Shown here: piece by piece, positions 17,189 to 25,194 of the stretch
Layout: the number at the start of each line of letters is the position of its first letter
Position numbering within the stretch: position 1 is the first letter of the stretch
Assembly (NCBI GenBank): GCA_021156365.1
Contig: JAJNDK010000006.1
Location: 124,001 to 188,000 of the forward strand
Reading direction: 5' to 3'
DNA length: 64,000 nucleotides
Source: Bacteroidota bacterium
GTDB taxonomy: Bacteria; Bacteroidota; Bacteroidia; B-17B0; Aurantibacillaceae
The notes under the pieces: model-generated
Seen by the model: the letters and a program-made list of their open reading frames with translations, nothing else
The model's database searches: none
What the model was told of the DNA's origin: nothing
Made by a program: the position numbers and the translations under genes

Positions 17189-17217
17189 TTTGTATAATGA
17201 AAAAAAACATACATTTG
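17189..17217 (+). promoter_or_regulatory. Promoter of the Leu/Glu dehydrogenase gene
   Basis: TTTG (17189-17192), a 17-bp spacer and TACATTTG (17210-17217) fit the Bacteroidota housekeeping promoter TTG-N17-23-TAnnTTTG. The box ends 25 nt before the ATG at 17243. Confidence 0.75.
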
Positions 17218-17242
17218 GAGCCTCAAATTTAAACCCATATTC

Positions 17243-18346
17243 ATGGAAGTAGTAGATATCAAAACAAGTCCTTTGGCGGAAAATCCGGTGATCGGGCAAA
17301 TGCTGCAATACAATCACGAACAGGTTGTTTTTTGTAACGATAATGAAACCGGACTGAAAGCGATCATCGCTATTCACAATACCGTGCTGGGCCCAAGTCT
17401 TGGTGGAACGCGTATGTGGAACTACAACAATGAAATGGAAGCGCTGAATGACGTACTGCGTTTGTCCCGTGGTATGACCTACAAATCAGCAGTAGCTGGT
17501 CTTAACCTCGGAGGAGGTAAAGCAGTGATCATCGGCGATCCGAAAAAACTGAAGAATGAAGCGTTCCTGCGTCGTTTCGGTAAATTCGTGAACAGCCTCG
17601 GTGGAAAATATATTACTGCAGAAGATGTGGCGATGAACAGCCGCGATATGGAGATCATCAAAATGGAAACGGACTTTGTGAGCGGTCTGCCTGAATCAAT
17701 GGGTGGAAGCGGTGACCCGAGCCCGGTTACAGCATATGGTGTATATGTTTCTATGAAAGCGGCAGCCAAAGAAGCATACGGAAACGATTCATTAAGTGGT
17801 AAAAAAGTATTGGTGCAGGGTCTTGGAAATGTAGGGATGCATTTAGTTGAGCATCTTTACAAGGAAGGCGCTGTGATCAGTGTATACGACATAAATGAAG
17901 AACGCGTGAAAATGGCAGTGGATAATTTCAAAGCTACCGTTACCAGCCCTGAAAAAATGTTCGACCTGGATATTGATATTTACGCTCCCTGCGCATTGGG
18001 CGCTACTGTGAACGATGATTCACTGAGCAAGCTGAAGTGTAAAATTATCTGTGGCGCGGCGAATAACCAGCTGGCCGAAGAGAAAAAACATGGGGAAGCA
18101 GTGAAAGCAAAAGGTATTATTTATGCCCCTGATTTCGTTGTGAACTCCGGCGGGATCATAAATGTGTTCTATGAGCTGGAAGGATATGTACGTGAGCGTG
18201 CTATGAAACATGCGGAAGGCATTTACAATACCACCTGGAATATCCTGCAAATCGCTAAGAATGAAAATGTTCCGACCTATGTAGCTGCCAACAGGATCGC
18301 GGAAAAGCGTATTGCAGATATCGGAAGAATAAAAATGTCGTTTTAA
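17243..18346 (+). CDS. Leu/Glu/Phe/Val-family amino-acid dehydrogenase
   Basis: This is an NAD-dependent oxidative deaminase of the Glu/Leu/Phe/Val dehydrogenase superfamily, 367 residues, the size of leucine/valine dehydrogenases and shorter than glutamate dehydrogenases. The substrate-binding half has LGGTRMWNY, RLSRGMTYKSAVAGLNLGGGKAVI (catalytic Lys in GGGK) and the TAEDVAMNSRDMEII and SGDPSPVTAYGV segments. The Rossmann half has VLVQGLGNVGMHLVEHLYKEGA and Asp in SVYDINEER for NAD. PCALGATVND and ICGAANNQLAEE follow. The best guess is leucine dehydrogenase, feeding branched-chain catabolism. A strong promoter precedes it and a terminator follows, so it is monocistronic. Confidence 0.93.
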   Translation: MEVVDIKTSPLAENPVIGQMLQYNHEQVVFCNDNETGLKAIIAIHNTVLGPSLGGTRMWNYNNEMEALNDVLRLSRGMTYKSAVAGLNLGGGKAVIIGDPKKLKNEAFLRRFGKFVNSLGGKYITAEDVAMNSRDMEIIKMETDFVSGLPESMGGSGDPSPVTAYGVYVSMKAAAKEAYGNDSLSGKKVLVQGLGNVGMHLVEHLYKEGAVISVYDINEERVKMAVDNFKATVTSPEKMFDLDIDIYAPCALGATVNDDSLSKLKCKIICGAANNQLAEEKKHGEAVKAKGIIYAPDFVVNSGGIINVFYELEGYVRERAMKHAEGIYNTTWNILQIAKNENVPTYVAANRIAEKRIADIGRIKMSF

Positions 18347-18354
18347 GACCTGAG

Positions 18355-18386
18355 CAGCTCCGGAAGGAGCTGTTGTGATTTTTTTT
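18355..18386 (+). terminator. Terminator after the amino-acid dehydrogenase
   Basis: A perfect 7-bp stem, CAGCTCC (18355-18361) with GGAGCTG (18366-18372), has a GGAA tetraloop. TTGTGA and then eight T (18379-18386) follow. It lies 8 bp after the stop codon. Confidence 0.9.
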
Positions 18387-18419
18387 GAATTTAGTGGCTG
18401 GAGTCTGGAGTTTTGAATA

Positions 18420-18427
18420 TATTTTTG
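18420..18427 (+). promoter_or_regulatory. -10-like box for nusB-rlmH
   Basis: TATTTTTG matches TAnnTTTG and ends 34 nt before the nusB ATG, just after the preceding terminator. I see no convincing -33 element. Confidence 0.5.
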
Positions 18428-18461
18428 TAAATTAGAATTAGAAAATTTAATTACGTTCTTT

Positions 18462-19406
18462 ATGATCAATCGTCGTTTTTTAAGAGTGAAGGTAATGCAG
18501 GCTTTGTACAGTTATTTCCAATCCGGAAGTACTGACCTTGCCAAGGCTGAGAAAGAGATGTTCCAGCAAATTGAAAAAGTGTACGAACTGTATGTATACC
18601 TGTTGGTACTCCTTACCGACATACATCATGCAGCCACCCTGGTCATAGAGGATCACAAGAACAAGCGACTTCCTACCAAAGAAGATCTGAATCCCAATAC
18701 CAAATTTATTGATAATCCCATCCTTGTTAACCTAACGCAAAGCCCTTCTTTGAAAAAGGAAGTAGCTAACCGGAAAGTAAGCTGGCAGAATGATATGGAC
18801 ATGGTCCGTAAATTATTCAGCGAGATCCGCAATGGCGAAGATTACAAAACCTATCAGGCTTCGGGCGAAAATTCTCCGAAAGAGGATAAAAAATTCCTGG
18901 AGCTGATGATCCGCAACCATATTGCCGATAACCAGTTGCTGGAATTCTGGCTCGAAGAAAAAAATATTTACTGGACCGACGATATATTCCTCGTGCTGAC
19001 CACTGTACTGAAAACCATCGAAGCAGCAGATGACAGCGGTAAAGTTACCTTGTCTGCTTTATATAAGGATCCGGAGGATGATAAACTCTTTGCCCGCACC
19101 CTGTTCACTAAATGTATTGCCTATAACCACGAAGCGGAAGAAATGATCTCTGCCAAAACCCAGAACTGGGAAATAGAGCGGATCGCCTTCCTGGATGTGT
19201 TACTGATGAAAATGGCGCTTTCCGAAGTATTGTATCTGCCCAACATCCCGATAAAAGTTTCGTTAAATGAATACATCGAGATCGCGAAACAATACAGCAC
19301 GCCGAAAAGTAAGATCTTTATCAACGGGATCCTGGACAAAGCCGTAGCAGAATTAAAGGAAAGCGGCAAGATCCAGAAAACAGGCCGTGGATTACTCGAA
19401 AGCTAA
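18462..19406 (+). CDS. nusB: Transcription antitermination factor NusB, long Bacteroidota form
   Basis: NusB binds boxA RNA with NusE and prevents early termination of rRNA transcription. At 314 residues it is about twice the length of the E. coli protein, which is usual in Bacteroidota. The N-terminus MINRRFLRVKVMQALYSYFQS is the NusB start. The NusB core resumes in the last third (residues ~190-300): LFTKCIAYNHEAEEMI, WEIERIAFLDVLLMKMALSEVL, IPIKVSLNEYIEIAKQYSTPKSKIFINGILD. The middle helical insert is lineage-specific. rlmH follows after 9 bp and is certainly in the same operon. Confidence 0.93.
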   Translation: MINRRFLRVKVMQALYSYFQSGSTDLAKAEKEMFQQIEKVYELYVYLLVLLTDIHHAATLVIEDHKNKRLPTKEDLNPNTKFIDNPILVNLTQSPSLKKEVANRKVSWQNDMDMVRKLFSEIRNGEDYKTYQASGENSPKEDKKFLELMIRNHIADNQLLEFWLEEKNIYWTDDIFLVLTTVLKTIEAADDSGKVTLSALYKDPEDDKLFARTLFTKCIAYNHEAEEMISAKTQNWEIERIAFLDVLLMKMALSEVLYLPNIPIKVSLNEYIEIAKQYSTPKSKIFINGILDKAVAELKESGKIQKTGRGLLES

Positions 19407-19415
19407 ATTGCATTC

Positions 19416-19889
19416 ATGAAGATCACCCTGCTTCAGATAGACAAAACCGATCAGCCCTGGGTGGCCGAAGGCTTTGAACTGTATGAAAAACGACTGAAGC
19501 ATTATATTCCTTTTGCTGTGCAAACGATCGTCTTCCCGAAAGCCAACCGCAACAAGTCTTTCGAGCAGCAGAAAAAGGAAGAGGGTGTATTGCTGTTGAA
19601 AGAACTGGAAAAATTCGATCATATCATTCTTCTTGATGAGAAAGGAAAATCGTTTACCTCGAAAAATTTTTCCGAACAGCTGAACAAACAGAGTCTCTCC
19701 GGCAAAAAACACATCTGTTATGTGATTGGCGGTCCGTATGGCTTCGACGAGAGTATTTATGCGAAAGCGCAGGATAAGATCAGCCTTTCCGAAATGACCT
19801 TTTCGCACCAGATGGTCCGGGTTTTCTTCGTGGAGCAGCTGTACAGGGCTTTCAGTATCCTGAAAGGGGAGAAGTATCACCATGAATGA
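19416..19889 (+). CDS. rlmH: 23S rRNA (pseudouridine1915-N3)-methyltransferase
   Basis: RlmH is a SPOUT-class methyltransferase that modifies pseudouridine 1915 in helix 69 of 23S rRNA using S-adenosylmethionine. At 157 residues it is the normal size. Seen: IILLDEKGKSFTSKNFSEQL, the SAM-binding knot loop CYVIGGPYGFDESIYAKA, and the C-terminal KISLSEMTFSHQMVRVFFVEQLYRAFSILKGEKYHHE (motif only), with the terminal YHHE typical of the family. It is second in a unit with nusB, so both genes serve rRNA production. Confidence 0.97.
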   Translation: MKITLLQIDKTDQPWVAEGFELYEKRLKHYIPFAVQTIVFPKANRNKSFEQQKKEEGVLLLKELEKFDHIILLDEKGKSFTSKNFSEQLNKQSLSGKKHICYVIGGPYGFDESIYAKAQDKISLSEMTFSHQMVRVFFVEQLYRAFSILKGEKYHHE

Positions 19890-19924
19890 ATACCCTGATG
19901 TGGTGGAGAAGCAGGCCCGTTTAA

Positions 19925-20043
19925 GACATATAAGGACATATAAGGTTTTTACTCGTTAGAACTATATGGTCTGTTCCATAATTTTCCCGTCGACTTTTAA
20001 TGGAAGGAGTTTCTTGAGTACCGGGCTTATATGTCCTTATATG
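19925..20043. repeat. 18-bp perfect inverted repeat with tandem decamers
   Basis: The 219-bp gap between rlmH and the RluA-type gene holds no gene. At 19925-19944 the decamer GACATATAAG occurs twice in tandem. CATATAAGGACATATAAG (19927-19944) recurs exactly inverted as CTTATATGTCCTTATATG (20026-20043), 81 bp apart. A 14-bp core, TATATGTCCTTATA, appears again in the yqgE-hemW gap near 36606. It is non-coding and probably a dispersed repeat. Confidence 0.8.
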
Positions 20044-20096
20044 GTTCATTAAATAAGTAATATGTTTCCATTTATATACCTGTTCCCCGAATTCCG

Positions 20097-20104
20097 TATA
20101 TTTG
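20097..20104 (+). promoter_or_regulatory. -10-like box directly before the RluA-type start codon
   Basis: TATATTTG (exact TAnnTTTG) ends at 20104 and the ATG begins at 20109, leaving 4 nt. In Bacteroidota the transcription start lies about 4-6 nt after this box, so the transcript would begin at or next to the ATG (leaderless). A second in-frame ATG at 20115 would give a leader of only a few nt. Confidence 0.6.
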
Positions 20105-20108
20105 CACT

Positions 20109-20825
20109 ATGACCATGTCGACAGCCTCCACCATCGAAGTCCTTTACGAAGACAACCATATTATTGCCATTAATAAAAAACCTTCTGATATTGTGCAGGG
20201 TGATAAAACCGGTGATGAGCCGCTGAGCGAAAAGGTAAAGCAGTTCCTGCGGAATAAATACGATAAACCGGGCGAAGTGTTTTGTGGAGTGGTGCATCGA
20301 ATTGATCGTCCTGTAAGTGGAGTGGTACTGTTTGCCAAAACCTCCAAAGCGCTGACCAGGTTGAACGAACTGTTCAGGACAAAGGATATTAAAAAGACCT
20401 ACTGGGCAGTGGTGAAAAATAAACCGAAAGAGGAGGAAGGAACCCTTCTCCATTACTTAATAAAAGACGAGCAAAAGAATAAAAGTCGTGGATATGCAGA
20501 GCCACGCAAAGGCGCTTTGAAATCCGAGCTGCATTATAAGGTCCTGGTAAAAACAGATACCTATTTTATGCTGGAAGTAAATCCAATCACAGGCCGGCAT
20601 CACCAGATCCGTGTGCAGCTCTCGGCTATGGGCAGCCCGATCAAAGGCGATATTAAATATGGTTTCGATCGTACGAACAAAGATGCGAGCATTCACCTGC
20701 ATGCACGTAAGATAGAATTCACGCACCCCATAAAGCAAACTCCATTAACTATTGTAGCCCCGACTCCCGATGAAGTGGTTTGGAATGCCTGTGTAAGGGA
20801 TTTTAATTTATTGGAAGGAAGTTAG
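20109..20825 (+). CDS. RluA-family pseudouridine synthase without S4 domain
   Basis: This enzyme isomerises uridine to pseudouridine in rRNA or tRNA. The 238 residues correspond to the catalytic domain alone, without the S4 RNA-binding domain that the second such gene in this window has. Seen: IEVLYEDNHIIAINKKPSDIVQ at the start, the catalytic motif VVHRIDRPVSGVVLFAKTSKA (catalytic Asp in HRIDRPVSG), KTYWAVVKN, the EVNPITGRHHQIRVQLSAMG motif and IHLHARKIEFTHP near the end. The family is close to RluC/TruC-like enzymes; the target site cannot be told from sequence. The start codon sits 4 nt after a promoter box. Confidence 0.93.
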   Translation: MTMSTASTIEVLYEDNHIIAINKKPSDIVQGDKTGDEPLSEKVKQFLRNKYDKPGEVFCGVVHRIDRPVSGVVLFAKTSKALTRLNELFRTKDIKKTYWAVVKNKPKEEEGTLLHYLIKDEQKNKSRGYAEPRKGALKSELHYKVLVKTDTYFMLEVNPITGRHHQIRVQLSAMGSPIKGDIKYGFDRTNKDASIHLHARKIEFTHPIKQTPLTIVAPTPDEVVWNACVRDFNLLEGS

Positions 20826-20828
20826 TAT

Positions 20829-20910
20829 ATCCGCAGATTTCTCCTGTAACATAGTATAATCTATATCCGCGAAATCTGCGCTCCCGAAAGCTATCGGGAC
20901 CGTGTCTGGT
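20829..20910. repeat. Intergenic palindromic repeats (CCGCAGATTT and CCCGAAAGC types)
   Basis: The 240-bp gap before the radical SAM gene is non-coding. It holds ATCCGCAGATTTCTCC (20829-20844), then CCGCGAAATCTGCGC (about 20866-20880), whose second half is the inverse of the first. A near-palindrome, CCCGAAAGCTATCGGG, follows directly (20883-20898). Related CCGC/GCAGATT sequence flanks the other end of the radical SAM gene at 22149-22246. Confidence 0.6.
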
Positions 20911-21013
20911 CAGTTCATTTCTTCTTTATCTATCCTGTTAAATACGCCGCGAAAAAAATCAATGATTACTTTCTAATCGTTCACAAATTTTATTTTACTG
21001 AATTGTAGCAAAA

Positions 21014-21021
21014 TAGCTTTG
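21014..21021 (+). promoter_or_regulatory. -10-like box for the radical SAM gene
   Basis: TAGCTTTG matches TAnnTTTG and lies 44 nt before the ATG at 21066. The -33 element is unclear. Confidence 0.45.
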
Positions 21022-21065
21022 TTAAGAGATTTTCCATTCGACCTGAATGGCAGTAAATTTAAGGT

Positions 21066-22142
21066 ATGCAGGAGAATGAAAATAAGGACAATTATTTCAA
21101 GGGACGGGGAGCGCAGTTCAATCCGAACAGTAAGTTCGATAAATTCAAAGTGGTAAGGGAGCATATCGAGGGCCTGGATGAAGAATTACTGGAACAACAC
21201 AAAACGGAATACATCGTAACGTATCCGAAAACGATCATCAACAAAGTAGACAGCCCGGATGTAGGCGCAGCGTATTCGATGAATCCCTACCAGGGTTGCG
21301 AGCATGGTTGTATTTATTGTTATGCACGTAATTCGCATGAATACTGGGGATACAGCGCAGGGATCGATTTTGAGCAGAAGATCATCGTAAAACAAAATAT
21401 CGCAGAAATACTGGAAAAACAGCTTTCGAACAAAAACTGGCAGCCTTTACCCATCATGCTTTCCGGAAATACGGATTGTTACCAGCCTGCCGAACGTAAA
21501 CTGAAGCTGACACGCAGTATCCTTGAAACCTGCCTCAAATTCAAACACCCGGTTGGTGTGATCACTAAGAACGCACTCGTGACACGTGATATCGACATCA
21601 TGCAGGAAATGGCAAAGGAGAACCTGATCCATGTGATGGTCTCGATCACGGGACTTACGGAAGAAACAAGGTTGATGCTGGAACCGCGAACCGCTTCCTA
21701 CAAATCACGTTTGAATGCCCTGAAAAAGTTAAGTGATGCCGGCATTCCCTGCGGAACAATGGTAGCGCCGATCATTCCGGGACTCAATAACCACGAGATC
21801 GCCAATGTGGTGGAGCAGGCTGCACTACACGGAGCCACTTCGGCCGGTTATACCATCGTACGCCTGAACGGTGCCATCGGCGATATATTCAAGGATTGGC
21901 TCTTCAAAAATTACCCCGACGGTGCCAACAAGATCTGGAACCAGATCTGTGATTGCCATGGCGGCAATGTGAATGACAGCCGTTATGGTACAAGAATGCG
22001 TGGTGAAGGAAAAATCGCCGAATCCATTAGAATGCTTTTTACGATTGCCAAACGCAGGCATATGGGGCATTGTAAGCCTTTCGTATTTAATCTGGATGCC
22101 TTTGATTACAGGGCAGGGGAGAGTCAGTTGAGGTTGTTTTGA
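21066..22142 (+). CDS. Radical SAM protein of the PA0069 / SplB-like family
   Basis: This is a 358-residue radical SAM enzyme. The [4Fe-4S]-binding motif is CEHGCIYCYARNSHEYWG (Cys-x3-Cys-x2-Cys), near residues 78-85, followed by KIIVKQNIAEILEKQL and the MLSGNTDCYQPAERKLKLTR segment. The later stretches PVGVITKNALVTRDID, VMVSITGLTEETRLMLEPRTAS and APIIPGLNNHEI are the usual order in the PA0069-like group, which is distantly related to spore photoproduct lyase SplB. The substrate of this group is not established. The gene stands alone, flanked on both sides by non-coding repeats. Confidence 0.92.
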   Translation: MQENENKDNYFKGRGAQFNPNSKFDKFKVVREHIEGLDEELLEQHKTEYIVTYPKTIINKVDSPDVGAAYSMNPYQGCEHGCIYCYARNSHEYWGYSAGIDFEQKIIVKQNIAEILEKQLSNKNWQPLPIMLSGNTDCYQPAERKLKLTRSILETCLKFKHPVGVITKNALVTRDIDIMQEMAKENLIHVMVSITGLTEETRLMLEPRTASYKSRLNALKKLSDAGIPCGTMVAPIIPGLNNHEIANVVEQAALHGATSAGYTIVRLNGAIGDIFKDWLFKNYPDGANKIWNQICDCHGGNVNDSRYGTRMRGEGKIAESIRMLFTIAKRRHMGHCKPFVFNLDAFDYRAGESQLRLF

Positions 22143-22148
22143 AAAATA

Positions 22149-22246
22149 CTGCCGCGGATTTTCGCAGATTACGCGGATAAGTTCAATGTAAAAGATATCT
22201 TAACATAGTTTTCACATCGGCGAAATTTGTGAGAATCTGCGGCAAA
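22149..22246. repeat. Inverted CCGCGGATTTTCGCAGAT-type repeat between convergent genes
   Basis: CTGCCGCGGATTTTCGCAGA (22149-22168) continues TTACGCGGAT. The far arm at 22214-22246, read on the minus strand, is TTTTGCCGCAGATTCTCACA and then AATTTCGCCGATG, an imperfect inverse. The element fills the whole 111-bp space between the convergent ends of the radical SAM and porin genes and may form a large hairpin acting on both transcripts. Confidence 0.65.
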
Positions 22247-22253
22247 ATTCACG

Positions 22254-23480
22254 CTAAAAATAACTACTCACCCCAAACTGTATCGCTCCTGTCCTTGCAG
22301 GGGGATTACCTAAAAGATCTTTTTGCCATTGCTGGCGGTAGTTCAGTCGCAATACTGTTTGCGGAGAAGTACGGAAGCTGATCGCAGGTACAATAGAGAA
22401 CAGATCATCTGAGATATTGCCTCCCGTTTCTTTGAAGGTGCCAATGTTCCAGTCTACATATTCCACACGCAGGGCTGCATTAAAGCTGGCTTTTTCGAAA
22501 CCGAACATTTTCTTTTTAATAATGGGCTGTACAATGTCAATAAAGCCTCCCTGTTGTTTATTCCCGAACTGCTGTGTGTAGGTATCCGGTACATCCACAA
22601 AGGTCCAGGCAAACTCGGCAGTGATCACTGTATTTGCTTTCGGGATGGTTGTGTTGAAATCGATGGCCATCACGTCCACCCTGCGTTTGCTGTCGAGTTC
22701 TAAACCATCGTCTTCAAATTTGTTGTAAATGCCTCCCATGTAGGAAAGACCGATCTCTCCGATCTTTTTGTACCGGAACGATGTTTTGGCATTCGTCAGA
22801 GGGATACCGTTGAAGCTTTCTTCAAAGCGCTCCGGATCGAGTTTCGTAGCAGGCAGGAAAGTTTTATTCTCCGTATTGTTGATGATATTGTCATTGAAAC
22901 CATTCGTCAGGTAGATCTCATAAGCCCATACGAATTTCGGTTTGTAGGTTTTTCCGTAGAAACCAAAACCCACATTGCTAAAAGTGGCAGGAAGCATTTG
23001 CGTGGCAGCGATAGGGCGGTCTATAAATTCCCAGCGTGGACCATCGTGGTTCTGGTTGAAGCCCCCGATAGGGTTCATAATGATACCTCCGCGAAAGGTG
23101 AGTAGGTTGTGCAGCTGAATATCAAGTGCAGCGAATTCGATGTTGATCTCTTTGGTGCCATCTTCAAATTCTATTTCCGAAAGAAATTTTATTTTCCGGT
23201 GAATGGAAGAAGAAACGAACAAAGTCATCCGGCGCATCTGGAAAGAAAATCCTTCTGTTACTCCATCTGTTACTGCATACTGTGTGTTGGCTTCAGCATA
23301 ACCACCAATGGCTACGGGGATCTTTCCGTATTGCAGGAAAGGCCGGTTGTATACCGCATCCATATTGAGCTGCATTTTGGAAGTGTCGGTAGGTGTACGG
23401 CTGATCTTACTGCTGTCTGTTTGTGCAAAGCTGCTCAATGACATCAACAGGGAAAACAGGATGCTATAAAAGCGCAGCAT
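22254..23480 (-). CDS. Outer-membrane porin (phosphate-selective porin O/P-like)
   Basis: This is an outer-membrane beta-barrel of about 408 residues. The signal peptide is MLRFYSILFSLLMSLSSFAQ. I chose ATG 23480 because it gives a clean signal peptide and begins 4 bp after the stop of the Rieske gene; an ATG at 23510 would overlap that gene. The barrel shows alternating strands such as FSFQMRRMTLFVSSSIHRKIKFLSEIEFEDG (partly quoted motif), GFGFYGKTYKPKFVWAYEIYLTNGFND, and ends in an aromatic residue (FGVSSYF). It resembles OprO/OprP-type or short-chain porins of Bacteroidota. It is the last gene of a unit with a di-haem protein and a Rieske protein. Confidence 0.88.
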   Translation of the reverse strand: MLRFYSILFSLLMSLSSFAQTDSSKISRTPTDTSKMQLNMDAVYNRPFLQYGKIPVAIGGYAEANTQYAVTDGVTEGFSFQMRRMTLFVSSSIHRKIKFLSEIEFEDGTKEINIEFAALDIQLHNLLTFRGGIIMNPIGGFNQNHDGPRWEFIDRPIAATQMLPATFSNVGFGFYGKTYKPKFVWAYEIYLTNGFNDNIINNTENKTFLPATKLDPERFEESFNGIPLTNAKTSFRYKKIGEIGLSYMGGIYNKFEDDGLELDSKRRVDVMAIDFNTTIPKANTVITAEFAWTFVDVPDTYTQQFGNKQQGGFIDIVQPIIKKKMFGFEKASFNAALRVEYVDWNIGTFKETGGNISDDLFSIVPAISFRTSPQTVLRLNYRQQWQKDLLGNPPARTGAIQFGVSSYF

Positions 23481-23484
23481 GAGC

Positions 23485-23925
23485 TTATAATTGAATATAA
23501 ATGGTTTCATTATCTTCTGTGGTTGTGAATGTTCTTAAATTGGAATCGGCAGGGCCCTGTGTCACTTCTCCTTTGGTATTGAACTCTGCGCCGTGACATG
23601 GGCACACAATAGTGGTTTCGTAAGGAGAAACTTCACATCCCTGGTGTGTGCATTGTAGCAGGATGGCTTTGTACCCGCTTGCATTCACTTTGTACAATGC
23701 GATGGGAAATTGAAGGCTGTCGGGTTTGAGCAGGATGTATTTCTGTTCTACCGTTTTATCTTTTTTTACCACGGTAAAAGCTGTTTTCTTAACGCTTATT
23801 TTGGTTCCGCTCTGTGAAAAATCACTGATGTACTTCCCTGTGGTGCAGGCCTGCAAAAGTACCGTTAAGCCGGTCATTCCGGCACAAGCCATGCAGGAGG
23901 CACCTATAAAATCCCGTCTGTTCAT
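23485..23925 (-). CDS. Rieske [2Fe-2S] lipoprotein
   Basis: This is a 146-residue exported Rieske protein. The N-terminus MNRRDFIGASCMACAGMTGL has a twin-arginine-like RRDF start, so it may be exported folded by Tat. A lipobox L-Q-A-C follows (Cys27), predicting a membrane anchor. The cluster ligands are visible as CTHQGC (Cys-x-His) and CPCHGAEF (Cys-x2-His), with TKGEVTQGPADSNLRTF after them. It is not a cytochrome bc1 Rieske by context, since no cytochrome b gene is nearby. It overlaps the upstream di-haem gene by 1 bp (TAATG) and is followed by a porin gene, so the three products probably share one envelope function. Confidence 0.95.
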   Translation of the reverse strand: MNRRDFIGASCMACAGMTGLTVLLQACTTGKYISDFSQSGTKISVKKTAFTVVKKDKTVEQKYILLKPDSLQFPIALYKVNASGYKAILLQCTHQGCEVSPYETTIVCPCHGAEFNTKGEVTQGPADSNLRTFTTTEDNETIYIQL

Positions 23926-25115
23926 TAAAGACTTTCTAAAAATTTAATTACTTTTTCTTTTTCCGTTGCGGGCAGACTTTGATAATAATTTTTGGATACG
24001 AAGCCTTCTCCACCATGCATTAATATGGCTTCTTCTATGGAGTGTGCACGCCCGTCATGCAGCAGGAAATAACTGCCTCCCTGTGAAGCTTTCGAAAGAC
24101 CTAATCCCCACAGGGGTGGTGTTTTCCACTCATAGGTTTTGGCAGAGCCTTCGGTGTAATTGTCATCCAGTCCGCTGCCCATATCGTGCAGGAGCATATC
24201 GGTGTAGGGATAGAATGTTTTATTGGATAAGGCTGCTATAGAGGAAGCTCCTGTTTTCAGCTCCGGTGTATGGCATTTATCACAACCGGCTGTCATAAAA
24301 AGCTGCTCTCCTGATCTCACATCGGCATCATCAGCGTTTCTGCGGTAGGGAGCTTTCAATGCCTTTAAATAAAACACAACATTGTTTACCGTTTCGTTGG
24401 AAACTTCGGGATCCATGTCCAGGTGTGAATAGGTATCATAATGTTCAAAGCTGCTGCTCACACCCATATCCTGGTTATACGCGTTGGCTGTTTGTTGCAG
24501 GAGATCATAGGCAGCCCCTTTTTTACCGAAGCGGGCAATGTATTTGCCATTATGCGAAACGGTATTTGCTCTTTCCTGGCAATAGGCGGGTGGATGGATC
24601 CAGTTGGGCACACCTGAGATACCATCACCGTTCAGATCGTTCGGATCGGCAAGGGCAAGAATATCTGCATCGCTGACTGCATCGAGGTAACCGAGCCCTG
24701 TATTGGCAGGTGGCAGTATTTTCGAAAAGCCCACACCTGCAGGCAGCGTTTCGGGTGTATAACCCGGAATGGCACGGTTCTGCAATTGCGGTGCCCCCAC
24801 ATGTAAATACTGGTTCCCGCTGCTGTCGGTTTGTCCGAAACGGGTGAGCGAAGTAAAAGGATGGCCTTTTCCATCACCTGCATGGCAGGTACCGCAGGAA
24901 TTGGCAACAAATAGAGGCCCAAGCCCTGTTTGCGAGGTAAAGACCTCATCATTAAAAGCTACATCCCCTTTCAGGAACTGTATTTTTTCCTGGGAGGAAA
25001 GCCCGTCCACCGGACCGTCCAGCAGTTCGTTCTCTTCCGGTGCTTCCGGCATTATCTTTTTACAGCCTGTTGCGATGCCCAGCAAACAGATCAATAGGAT
25101 TACAATCGTTCTCAT
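23925..25115 (-). CDS. Di-haem oxidoreductase (DUF1111/DHOR family) lipoprotein
   Basis: This is an exported c-type cytochrome of about 396 residues, of the DHOR (DUF1111) family related to MauG-type di-haem peroxidases. I chose ATG 25115 (MRTIVILLICLLGIATGCKK); the longer frame begins with TTG at 25136. The lipobox ends at Cys18. Two haem c motifs are visible, CGTCH near residues 74-78 and CDKCH near residue 280, along with GLGPLFVANS before the first and DMGSGLDDNYTEG, WKTPPLWGLG and FLLHDGRAHSIEEAILMHGGE near the end, typical of the family. In other bacteria such genes are often iron-regulated, which fits the divergent DtxR-type regulator here. It is the first gene of the unit. Confidence 0.93.
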   Translation of the reverse strand: MRTIVILLICLLGIATGCKKIMPEAPEENELLDGPVDGLSSQEKIQFLKGDVAFNDEVFTSQTGLGPLFVANSCGTCHAGDGKGHPFTSLTRFGQTDSSGNQYLHVGAPQLQNRAIPGYTPETLPAGVGFSKILPPANTGLGYLDAVSDADILALADPNDLNGDGISGVPNWIHPPAYCQERANTVSHNGKYIARFGKKGAAYDLLQQTANAYNQDMGVSSSFEHYDTYSHLDMDPEVSNETVNNVVFYLKALKAPYRRNADDADVRSGEQLFMTAGCDKCHTPELKTGASSIAALSNKTFYPYTDMLLHDMGSGLDDNYTEGSAKTYEWKTPPLWGLGLSKASQGGSYFLLHDGRAHSIEEAILMHGGEGFVSKNYYQSLPATEKEKVIKFLESL

Positions 25116-25166
25116 TTTCGTTTTTATTCGGCACAAAGTTCTTTTTATTTAGCCGGATAAAATTAT

Positions 25167-25186
25167 TATTTTTGGCAGACCAAAAA
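25167..25186. promoter_or_regulatory. Palindromic operator over the DtxR-type regulator promoter
   Basis: TTTTTGG (25169-25175), CAGA, CCAAAAA (25180-25186) is a perfect 7-bp inverted repeat. TATTTTTG (25167-25174), an exact TAnnTTTG box for the regulator gene starting at 25195, overlaps the left arm. A repressor bound here would cover the promoter. The site lies in the 79-bp divergent gap, about 30 bp upstream of a weak minus-strand box GAACTTTG (25141-25134) for the di-haem gene. The palindrome has the length and spacing expected for a DtxR/MntR-type site; assignment to the adjacent regulator is inference. Confidence 0.6.
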
Positions 25187-25194
25187 AATAAATT

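Noticed and set aside
20041-20110. AT-rich gap before the RluA-type gene considered for a tRNA or small RNA gene
   Set aside because: No cloverleaf arms, T-loop motif or terminator are visible; a promoter box explains the conserved part.
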